Below, piece by piece: positions 35,301-47,300 of a DNA stretch of 64,000 bases. Made by a program: the position numbers and the translations under genes. The stretch comes from Cynocephalus volans (lineage: Eukaryota; Chordata; Mammalia; Dermoptera; Cynocephalidae), in the NCBI RefSeq assembly GCF_027409185.1, contig NC_084475.1, forward strand, positions 15,458,130-15,522,129. Direction: 5' to 3'. Positions within the stretch are counted from its first letter, which is position 1; every line of letters starts with the position of its first letter. The notes under the pieces are model-generated. The model was not told the origin of the DNA. It searched no databases and saw only the letters and a program-made list of their open reading frames with translations.

Positions 35301-38300
35301 GGCGTGCAATTACATAAGAATGTGGAAGTCAAGCCAGACAGGAAAAGGGCTGATTGAGCCAGACCTTGCAATCTGTGAGTGGAGGCCCCTGAGCAAATAT
35401 CTCTTCCCTGAAGACAAGCTCACACCCAAGTAGGTCGGCCTGGGGGAGGGCTGGCAGGCAGAGAGGGAGCACCAACCTTTCTGGTCAGACCCAGAGGATT
35501 GTGTGATGTGTGCATGCACATGTATGTGACAAGTGCATGTGTGCACACATGTGTATATGAGATCACGTGTGTAGAAGTGTACGTGCTCACGTGTTTGCAT
35601 GCTATGCATGTGTGTGTGCATGTGTGTGTATGTGTGTTTCTCCCTCCCCCCATGTCAGCTCACACCTCCTTGGCAACCACCGGGATTCTACCGAAGTGTC
35701 CAAGCACCCTAGACTGGGCTGCTCACCTAAGGCCATTGCCACCTCTGCCCACCAAGAGCCAAACAGGGAAACAGAGAGGGAGGCAGAGCAGAAAGAAAGG
35801 GAGAGCTAGGAGGGATATACATGGCAGACAGCCAATGCCAAACCTCCTGGGGCTCACCCACCAGCTCCAGGGGTCCCCCTAACCCCTCGGACTGTCAGCT
35901 GCAGGTGGCTTTTGAGACAGTGACCCTTGCAGACTCTGTCAGCAAACCCTTGGACCAGACAGCTCCCAGAGAACAATGCCAGCCACTGGCCCCACACACC
36001 AGCCCCAGCCCAGCCCAAGCCAGCCTCTGCCAAGTCCTCTCACCCTTCTTCTGTCGCTTCAGCATCCTCCAAGCCAACAGTGAGGCCACAACCAAGAGAA
36101 GCAGCAACACGGCAAAGGTGAGGGGAATAAGGACACTGAGCTTCATGTGGGCACTCCTGGAAACAACAGAAGGAAGCCCAGGCTCACCTCTGCCCCATGT
36201 CCTTTCACACCCCCCTGGTGGCAACAAGGGCCACACGCCTCATGATCTGCATGTCTGTGGCTTGCAGCCTGGCAGCCCTCACTCCTGGGGCCCTCAAAGA
36301 TGGTTAAAAGAAAGGTACGTGCCCAGAAGCCTAACAGAAATTATACGGCAGCAAGTTCCTAAAAGGTCTCCCTGCTCCTAAACCTCCCTCTCTACTGGAT
36401 TGAAAACCAAAAGTTCATGTCCACTCAGAGCCTGTGAATGTGACCTCTCTGCAGATGTAATCAAGTTAAGATAAGGTCATATAACATTAGGGTGGGCCCT
36501 ACTCCAATGACTAGTGTCCTTACAAGAGAGAAATTTGGATACACGAACACACGCAGGGAGACAGCCATGTGACAACAGAGGCAGAGATTGGAGGGATGCT
36601 GCCCAAGACAAATGATAGCAAGGATTGCCAGCAGCAGCCAGGAGAGAGGCAAGGGGCCTCCTTGTGAATCGCCAAGAAGGAACCAGCCCTACTGACAACT
36701 TGCTTTCAGATTTCTGGCCTCCAGAACTGTGAGAGAATAAATTTCTGTTGTTTTAAGCCACCCAGTTTGGGGTATTTTATTACAGCTAGTGCCACAGGAC
36801 ACTAGCACACCTTACTGCATTCTAACATCAACACAGCAGCCAGGGGGTCCTCTTATCCAAAAGTCAGAGCATGTCCCTCCTCTGCTCAAAATCCCCCACA
36901 GCCCCGTTTCATCCCATGAGAACTTCCCAGGCTGATGGTGGCCTCCACCCTACCCCAACTCTCTCCCGTCCTTTCTGTCTGCTCTCACCTGTGCTCGCTC
37001 CACTCCAGCCTCACTGGGCTCCCTGCTGTTCCTCAGACAGTCCAGGCACGCTCCCACCTTAAAGAACTTCATTCCAGATGTTCCTTTATCCAGGAACGTG
37101 CTCCTTCCACAGCTCTGCTTGGCTCCTTCCTTCGCCTTTTCAAGTCTTTGCTCCAGAATCACTGTCCATGAGGCCCGCCCTGACCGCCCCACCTTATTCC
37201 ACAACCTGCACTATCTTTTCTTTCTTCCCCATCATCTTTGTCCCCTACTGACCTAGAGGATCTGTTACTTATTCATTGTGCTTATTGTCTGTTTCCCTCT
37301 CTAGAATGCAAGCTGCATGAGGAAAGGGGTTTTGTCTGCTGTGTTCATTCCCAGGGCCAAGAACAGTGCCTGACATATAGTGTGGAATGAATGAGTGAGT
37401 GAATGAATGAATGAATCTACCTTTAGCCTCCATGCAACAGCCCAGGCTAACCAAAGTGCCAAAATTAACTTTTGGTTGTAATGTCAATCCCTTCCCCCTG
37501 AACTGGCTCTTTCCTATGGGCATTTAAACTTTCTCCATCCCTCCCTGAAATCCACACCCTTCCCCCCACCACCCTCCTTTCTCCTCCCCTTCAAAGCCAA
37601 GTTTCTTCAAAGAGGTCTTTACACTTTTTATCTACTTGCTTCTCTCCTGCTTACTCCTCAAGAAGGCCTCTTCCCTTCACTCTGCTGTGACCACTGTCAC
37701 CAAGGTTACCATTTACTACTCAGGGATAAACCAATGGACACATTAAGTCCTCATCTTGCTTCACTTCCCTGAGAACCTGGCGGCCAAAACCTCCTTCTTG
37801 GAAGCTCTTTCCTTGCCTTCAAGACCCAGCTCTCTCCTGGATCCCTGCCTCTCTCTCTGGCTGCTCCTTCTCAACCTACTTTGTCAATTACTCTTCTCGT
37901 AAATGTCCTGAGAATGGGCCCCTTTGGGTCTACTCTGCCTCTGTTCTATTTCACCCTCCCATTACCAAGCATTTCCATCTTACTGCCAGTGCTTCCCAGA
38001 TCTCTGTCTCCAGCCCAGACTATCCTCTGAACTCCAGATCCTATATCCAACTACCTCCTGACACCTCCATCTACATGGGCCCAAGCACTCCAAACTCATC
38101 ACCTTCCCCCTAAATCTGCTCTCCCTGGCCTCCTTCTCTCAAGTAATTGTCCCTTCTCCAACCACTTGCCCGGGCTAGAAACCTCAGAGCCATTTCTGTC
38201 TCATCCCCTTCTTCCCTGCCCCACATCCCATCAACCACCAACCCATCCTATCCCCATTACAACTTGTGAGTTTGACAATTTGGTCACTTCTCCCAATTCC

Positions 38301-41300
38301 CACTGCCACTACCCAAAACCATCACCCCTTGCTCAGACTGTTGCAGTGGCCCCTTCTCCATCTCCCCGCTTCCTACCCATTCTTCCTACTGCAGCAACAA
38401 CTCTGCTTATAATCCCTCAGTGTCCCCCCATTGACTTCTGGATAAAATCCAAGCCCCTTGATCCAGACTATAAAGCCTTTTTGGATCTGAGACCCTGCTG
38501 GCCTCTACAGCCTCATCTCTCTTGGTTCTTCTGCAACCAGCTGCTCCTTGCTGGTACTTCTTGCTCCATCACAGTGACCAGGGCCTTTGCATGTGCTGGT
38601 CCCCCACCAGGGATCACTTCCTCTCCGTCTCCCCTTCACTCACTTTCTCTCTCCCCATTTCACCAAGCAATCTCTGACTCATCCTCTTGGTCTTGGCTTG
38701 ACCTCACCTCCTGCAGGAAACCTGTCCTGGCCCACTCTGTCTGATAAAGGTGTCTCATGACCACCTGGGTTTGCCCTGTCTCTATGCTTAATGGCTATCA
38801 TGGTCGCCTATTTTCTTGATCACCTCCCTTTGGTCTGTAATTTCTTCGAGAGTAAGGACTATTACAGGCTGAATTGTGTCTCCCACAACCCCCAAATTCA
38901 TATGTTTGAACTTTTAACCTCTAGTACCTCAGAATGTGACCGTATTTGGAGACAGAGTCTTTAAAGAGATAATTAAGGTTACATAAGGTCTGATGGAGTT
39001 TGGATGTGTTGTCCCCTCCAAAACTCATGTGGAAATTTGATCTCCAATGTGACAGTGTTGGAAACTGACTGAGTCATGGGGGCGGATCCCTCATGAATGG
39101 ATTAATGCTCTCCCTGGGGGAGGGGGGATTAATGAGTGAGTTCTCGCTCTATTAGTTCCCACGAGAGTTCATTGCTTAAAAAGACCCTGGAACCTTCTCT
39201 CTCTCTCTTGCTTCCTCTTGCCATGTTATCTGCTTGTACCCCCTGACTGCCTGCCACTTTCCACCATGAGTAAAAGCAGCCTGAGGCCCGTGCCAGACGC
39301 AGCTGTCCCAGAATCATAAGCCAAATAAACCTCTTTTCTTTATAAATTACCCAGTCTCAGGTATTTCTGTTATAGCAACACAAAACGGACTCAAACAAGG
39401 TCATTGGGGTGGACCCTAGTCCAGTATGACTGGTGTCCTTATAAGAAGAAGAAATTAGGTCACAGAATGCACAGAGGAGGGACAGTATGAAGACACAAGA
39501 AGAAGCCAGCCGTCTACAAGCCAGGGAGACAGGGCTTAGAAGAAACCAGCCCTGCCTGCACTTTGATCTTGGACTTCCAATCTCCAGATAGTGATAAAAC
39601 AAATTCTGTTGTGTAAGCCATCCAGTCTGTGGTTCTTTGTTTTGACAGCCCTAGTAAACTAATACAAAGACTATCTCATATCCATCAGCAGATTCACAGA
39701 AATTTGAGGAATAAGTTCTTTAATCAATTGATTATATCAACTCTATTTGGTTAAGTTAATTATCTCTAGATTGTAAGTACCTCGAGGGCAGAAACCTTGG
39801 TTATTTTCTTCATCCCTGTATCCCTTTGTATTCCCTAAGAGTGATAGGTGTGAGCAGGTACTCACTATTTATTTGTTGAATAAATTTTGTTGCTGTTGCT
39901 GTTGAATAAAGGAGTGAATTATTCATCTCATGCTAATCAAAGGCCCCCACTGGTACGTTCATAAAGCTTTGATTAATAAAATGAAGAAACTCCCTAGCTA
40001 TTAATTTTTAAAAGCAGTTTAGTGGGGGGAAAAAAACTTTCAAATGAAACAAAGAAAAAAACTTTCAAAACTCGGCAAACGGGAGAGGGGGAGTAAAAGG
40101 AGTCCCTAGTGGCAAAAAGATCGGGGATCTCCCGTAGGCATTTTGCGGGAAGGTCCCAGAAGCAGGAGACCTTGGCAGATCTAAAAACAGTCAAGAGGGC
40201 TGAGGAGAGAGAAAGCTTCTAGAAAGCCCTTTGACCGAAGATGGCTGGCTGGGTGCTAAGAAGGGAGTGTGCTCCGGGACTGGAGTCCAAAGACTTCCAT
40301 CTGAGCTCCAGAGACATCCTTCCCCAGGAAGTGACCAAGGCTCAGTTTCTTCTTCTGTAAAATGGGAATATTTGTACCTGCCCATTCCTCCTCATGGGGT
40401 GGTTGTAGGCAGGTCAAAGAAAATGAAGTAATAGACAGGAAAGCCTTTAATGAGCTGCCAGGTGCTCCAGAGCCATGAGTAACTATCAGTACCACCACTG
40501 TTCTTGCCACAACAGTAATTAGAGGAACATTAGGGAAAATATGACTTCCCCAAGCCTTCCCTGCTCTCCTGGAAGTTGGGCCCAGAGCCATCCCTGTGGT
40601 TGTATAACCCTGCGGCCACACACATGCTGGCAGCATCCTACTGCCTGCCTACTCTTTGGTCTCAACGCTAAGCTCTGAGGTCCATGGGTTTCTCTCCACG
40701 TCTCTGTCCCCCAAGTTCAGCACACTGCCAGCCATGTAGAAGTTAACTCATTAAAAGTGGGATGAATGAATGAATGAATGAACCAACAAACTTATAAACT
40801 GTACCAAACTCCAGGACAAAGGATCTGTGGAAATTGAAAGGACAGTGTGGCCTGAGAGCAAGTGGGAAGGTCCCCAACATCCTCACCCTGGCAAAGGAGA
40901 GCAGGTCCAGAGCCAAACTCTGGCTGGGACCTGAGACTTCAAAGAGTTCCCCCACTGGAGGAGTTCAGGCCAAGTGGGAACAGCAGCATCAGGGCTGGCT
41001 TACCTGGGGTAGTGGCTGGTCAAAGTCGAGAAGCTTTTGGTCTCTTCCTGGGTGACTGTCGCTGTCATCGAGATGGTGGTGGAGGTGGAGGTGGTGGGGA
41101 TGGTGTTTGACACTGTAGTTGTTACTTAACATACAGACCAGTTTACATACTACTCTGCCTACTAGCCCACCCACAGCCCTGCACGTGGTTCTGAGCCTGG
41201 GGAGCGTGGGCTGCCCTGGCCTGAGGCCCCTAGAGCAGGGCTGTGGGAAGGGGCTGCAGCCTGGGCCGCTCAGATCTCCCTGGCCTCTAGGAGACTCAAG

Positions 41301-44300
41301 AGCCTCAGAGGCAGGTGGGGATGGGCACAGGTCCAGGGATGACATTGGCCAGGCCCTGGAACAGTTACGGGAGCCCAGGAAGAGCCTCAGGACAAGGGCA
41401 GCTGGAGCTCAGCTGAACTTTAAACATTCCTGCTGCTTATGACTGTGCCTCTGCCAATCCTCTCAGCCGTCTTTATCCAGCAATGACAGGAGAAGAAAGG
41501 GAACTTGTGTGGTGGCTAACTTATACCCTAGGTCTATGACATCAAAGGTCAAGATCAACCCTGAACAAAATCATAATGTTCAGGAAGAGCCTTTACGTTG
41601 GGCCAGTTACAAAGCTTCAAGAATGGGGATACCTACTTCTCAGGGGTGCTGATAGGATTCAGTGAGACAATGTATGTTCTGCGCTTTGCAAACTAGAATA
41701 CACCCCAGAGGTTCCAGGTATGGTTGGAGCCCTGAGGACTGTGGGGTTCCCCCTGTGCCACAAGTGCCCTGTGAGCTGGTGCTGCCTGTCTGGGGGCAGC
41801 AGAAGCAGCGCCCAGCGGATAAACTCGTACAAACCAAAGCACTGGGGCCTCTGAGCTGGCCCTCCCAGGATATCTGCATTCCAGAAAGACTTAGCAAGAG
41901 AACATCCTTAAATCCAAATTCACAAGTGGCTCAAGGTGGGATTTCAGGCACCAGGAATGCAGCCGTTTGACTGTGAAGGCCTTTCTAGACCTCAGGAATT
42001 AGACGACAGCACCCAGACTATGCTGGGTCTTTTCTCCCCAAGTTGGGTATGGAATGGGGGTGGGAACAGTGCCTAGGAAGTCCCAGCCCAGAACTCCACA
42101 AAGAGCAGGGCACACCTGGCCACCAGTGATCCCAGGAAAGCACTGGCAGGGACTGGGGCCTCTGGGTATCATGGGAGGGGGTCCCTTTGGCCCATGGACT
42201 AAGACTGGGGACCATGGCCTTGTCCTTTATGGATAATAGACTCAGGTACTGAGCTGTGCAGAGAAAAAACTGTGCCTGGAAATGTTTAATCCCATGGTAA
42301 AGGAGGCCTTGGGAGCCATGGGGGCGTTTAGGAGAAGCCCTGCCCCTCCCAATCCCAAGGGGTCCTTCGGGGTTCTATGAGACCTCAGGACTCCACCACC
42401 CTCTGTGACAGGTCACTCTGAGTGACAATTAAGTCACTTGAGTGTGACCTCAGGACCCAGGACAGAGCAGGCCCTGAGGGACACATCCACACATACACAC
42501 AATTACCTGGGTCAATGGTCACTTTAACTGTGACCCCAAGGTCAGTTCCAGTTCTCTCAATTCCACACCAGTAAGTGTCAGCGTCGTCTCTCCTCAGATC
42601 CTCCATGGTCACAGTGAACGTGTGGTTTTTCTGATCATCCCTGATGGACACACGGTCCATCTTCACCGTCTGCTCTGATCCAGTGGTTTTAACAAGGATC
42701 TTGCAGCTGCTCCAAGTAGCTCCTCGACACCACCACTTCCTGTGGGTCTCCCATTGCTGGTCATAGCGACACTGCACAGTCAGTGAACCCCGCTCCACGC
42801 CACTCACTGCTTCTGGACGAGTGATCGCATCCTTGGCAGCAGAGATGACTGGAAAACACAAATCCAGGCACCTGTCACTTCCCACCCTGAGGACAGGGCC
42901 ACAGCCTCCTGCACTGGGAATAGCTCTCAAATCCAAAGTGCCTCCTAACAGTCAAGGAAGGACTACACCTTCCACAGGACAAGACTTTTGTCCTTCAAAA
43001 TTCCACTGGGTCAAAGCCACCAGGAAAATCGCTGATGAGCACAACTATGAATCTCAGAAGAAACAAAAATGTTGACACTGGGCAATCATAGCTTCCTGTA
43101 ATTCATGCCTATCCCCCTCCCTATGGCCAATAAATCTGTACAGTGATTCATGGGTGGGGGAAGAATTGACTGCGCTGGGTATTAAGAACTTTCTGGGTGA
43201 TGAAAATATTCTGTATCTTAATAGGGGTGTAAGCTGAAAGTTATGTGTGTTTATCAAAACTCATGTAATCTTAAGATCCATACATTTCACTATATATAAG
43301 TTATACCTCAACTTAAAAGAATACTGTGGGATGCATGTAAGTTGTACTTAAGGACATTTTATAGCATTAAATGTGTAAATTTAAAAAAGAAGAAAGGGCT
43401 TAAATTTAATGAGCTAAACATCTATGTCAAAAGTTAGAAAACAAAGCTAAGAGTTGTTAAAATAAATAAAACACCTAGCAAGATATTTATGATAAAAAGA
43501 GACAAGACCTAAATAACTGATATCAGGAATGAAAAGGGGAATATCACTGCATGGCCTGCACATATCAAAAAAAGTAGCAAGAAGATAAGACAGTGAAAGA
43601 ATAAGATAATAAAAGGATATTTAAACAACTTTATGCCAATAAATTTGAAGTTTTGTATGGAATAAACAAGTTTCTAGAAAAAATAATACAATATGCTAAA
43701 ATTAGCAGGAAAGAAATAGAAAACCTAAATAATCTCACAACTATTTAAATAATCAAATCTATTGTTTAAAACTTCCCATGGAGCTGGCCAGTTAGCTCGG
43801 TTGGTTAGAGCACAGCTTTATAACACCAAGGTCATGGGTTCAGATCCCTGGACCATCCAGCCACCAAAAAAAAAAAAAGAAAGAAAGAAAGAAAACTTCC
43901 CCAAAAGAGGGCTGGCCAGTTAACTCGGTTGGTTAAAACGTGGTGTTGCAACACCAAGATCAAGGGTTCAGATCCCCATACCAGCGAGCTGCCAAAATTT
44001 TTTTTTTTTTAATCTCTGAAACTTCCCCAGAAGAAAACTCCAAGCCTATACAGCTTCCATGGAGATATCTACCAAACAGTTAAGAAAGAAATAATGTCTA
44101 TCTTACACAAAATTTTCCTGAGTATAGGAAAAGAGGATGCAATCCCAAATCCATTTAATGAGACTAGCATAATCTGTATGCCAAAACCCTACAAGACTAG
44201 TGCAAGAAAGAAGTACTATAAGCAAATTCACTCATGGACATAAATGCAAAAGTCTGAAAAAAAAAAAATCAGCAAACTGAATCCCGTAATATACAAAAAG

Positions 44301-47300
44301 GATAATACTTTATCATCAAGTTGGGTTTATGCCAAGAATGTAAAATTGTTTTAGCATTAGAAAATTAATAAGTATAATATTCCATATTAACAGAGTAAAG
44401 GGAAAAAATCATATTATCACCTCAGTAGAAGCAGAGAAATGTATTTGATAGAATTCATCACCCATTCATGAGTTTTTTTAAAAAACTCTTTTAAAAACTC
44501 TTAGCAAAATAAGAAAACTGCTTTTATCTGGTAGAAATTGTCTATCAAGGACCTGAGCAAACACCATACTTAATGTGAGATATTGGTACCTACTTTATGA
44601 TAATTTGTTAACCTGGACTTTGGTGTTTTATTCACTTTTCTGTACATGTGTTATTTTCTACAATTAAAAGACTTAAGAATATCATAAACTAACAGCCAAA
44701 TTATTCTTAACAGTGAAGTACTACAGGCATTCCAACTGAAATCATAAGTAAAACATGAGTTCCCTATATATGATAACATGATTCTCAAAGTTCTGATCAA
44801 TGTGGGAAGATACAGAAAGATAAAATTTATAATTATTGAAAAGAAAGTAATAACATTTAGAGAAAATTTTTAAATCTTAAATATTTTAGTTCATTATTGA
44901 ATTTAATATAGTGGCTAAATACATGATAAATATATAAAATCAATGGCTTTCCTATAAACCTGTAATAAACAGTTGGAAAATAAAGTGGAAAAGTGGTCAT
45001 TTTCAAAAGCAATAAAAGTGTGTTAAATAACTAGGAATGACTTTAACAGAAACAATAAAGACTTGTAGGGGGAAAAAAACACACAACCAAATTTTATTGA
45101 GAGACATGAAAGGTTTAAATTTTAAAAAGAGCTAATTATGATCCTGAATAAAAATGCTAGATATTGTAAAAGAGTAAAAGAGCCCCCTTCTTCTCAAATG
45201 AATTTATATATTTAACTAAAAAAAAAAAAACCCAGAACATTTTTAAAACATATATATTTTTTCAGATAATTTCTAGCGTGCATATATAAACATAAATGTA
45301 TAGGTATATATATTCAGGTCATCTCTAGTATACATGTGTGCTGATGTGTCTGCATATGTGTGCACGCTAGAGATTATCTGAATAAATGAGCAGATGACAA
45401 CTTAACATTTTAAAGATGCATAAAGAGGAAGAACTTTTCCTGCCAGATGTTAATACATTATTAGGCCATCCATAAAAATCGACTTGGAAATCTAGCAAGA
45501 ATAGATAAGTCTATCAATAGAACAGAGTAAACAGCTTAAAAACCGACCTCATGACCTCTCTATTTAAGAGAATAATATATTTCATAGAAAACTTCAAAAC
45601 TAAGCAGGAAAAGGAAAGATTGGTGCATAAACATTTCTGGGATGCTCTCAGCATGCTCTATTTAAGTAAATAAAGGGTAGAATAAGGAGGTAAACATAAA
45701 ACAGCAAATCATTTTTTAAACTGGAAGAAAATTGAAATGAATTTTTATAAAATCTCTAGATGAAAAGGATAACTTTCTAAATTTAAAATTAATGGAAGAC
45801 ATCATACTAGAAAGAGTCAATAAATTCGACTATATACAAATATGACACTTGGATATACAATATAGAAAAGACTGAAAAGTCAAGGAACAAATTGGGGGGA
45901 CTGCTTAGAATGAATAACAGAGAAAATCCTTTCTCTTTATAAAAAGTATACTTATATGAGGAAAACATTAAGAATCTCATTTGGAAAATTGATAAAAGCC
46001 AAGAAGAGAAAAGACACAAAGAGGAAATTCAGATGGATAATAAAATTCAAAATGTTCAATTTAAGTAATCCAACAAATAAAAACATCTTAAGCAATGTCA
46101 TTTTCACATATCGAGTCAATGAAATTTTTATGACTGACCTATTACCGGCATGGCTGAGGTGACATGGGCACTGTGGGACACTGCTGGTAGGAATTAAATT
46201 AGTTCAACCATCATAGGAAGCAATATAGCAATATGTATCAAAAATATTCATGCCCTTTGCTGGAGTCATTTTATTTCTAGGATATGGTCCTCAGGCAATA
46301 GAGAGGCTAACAAAAATGTGTACACAGATTCATTATATGATTATTCATAATAGCAAAAATGAAGAAAATAAGGTAACTTCTATCAGTTAGGGAAATAATT
46401 ATGTATAAAATGAAATATAAAACAGACAATTATGCTTAATTACATGAGAAATCCTCATATTAAGTGAAAAATGAGTTTGTTTAATCTCATATACAGTATA
46501 ATCTCTACTAACTTTTAAAATACAAATAGAGAAAAAGATTGAAAGGAAATAAGCCAAAATGTTAACAACTGGCTGCCTTGGGCATTAAGATTATAGTCAG
46601 ACAGAGGTTTGTTTTCCTAACTCTTATTTTTTTCTGTTCTTTCATAAGTGTCTATAATGAACATTTATCACTTGTAAAATCACAGGAAAAAACCTACTGG
46701 CTGGGTAGGGCTGTTTAATGGTATGGTAGACAGAATAGTATCCTCCAAAGATGCCCACGTCCTAACCCCCAGACCTGTGACTATGTTCCCTTACATGCCA
46801 AAAGGGACTTTGCAGATGTGATTAAGGACCCTGAGATGGACAGATTATCCTGGATTATCCAGGTGGCCTAAAGTAATCATAAGGTTGCTTATAAGGGGGA
46901 GGTAGGAGGGTCAGAGTCAGAGAAGGAGATGTGACGGACGCAGAGGTCAGAATGAGGTGTGGCCACGAGCCAAACAGTGCTGGAGGTCTCCAAAAACTGG
47001 AAAAGACAAGAAAACAGATCTTCCCTTAGAGTCCCCAGAACGGACACGGCCCTGTCAGCACTTTGATTGTAGGACTTCTGACCTGCAGAACCATAACATA
47101 GTAAGTGTGTTTTGTGGTATTTTGTCACAGCATCAACAGGAAACTGATACAGATGGCCACCCCATCCTGAATTGCTCAGCTTCTGAGCAGCCCTGGCCCT
47201 CTCGCCTGAGCATTTGGTGTTGGATCCGATTTTTGAACCATTCACTTCTTGGACCCTCTGTCCCAGGCACCTACTCCCCCTCCAAGCTCATCAGAGCTCC

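Larger units (their letters stand above)
43340..46690 (+). mobile_element. Old LINE1 ORF2 and 3' end, degraded, with two SINEs inserted
   Basis: L1 reverse transcriptase-region sequence is recognisable ('agcaggaaagaaatagaaaa', 'gcctatacagcttccatgga', 'cataatctgtatgccaaaac', 'ggtttatgccaagaatgt'), followed by ORF2 3' sequence to about 46,690. Many stops and indels break it. Confidence 0.75.

Noticed and set aside
35821..36381. 186-codon plus-strand frame over CD300LF exon 4
   Set aside because: Antisense shadow of the transmembrane exon.
38166..38744. 192-codon open frame
   Set aside because: Lies in the non-coding 3' part of a LINE2 copy.
41062..41112. Longer CD300LF exon 3 as the main form
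   Set aside because: The shorter acceptor aligns without a gap with the human protein and has the C-rich tract as pyrimidine tract; the longer form is kept only as an alternative.
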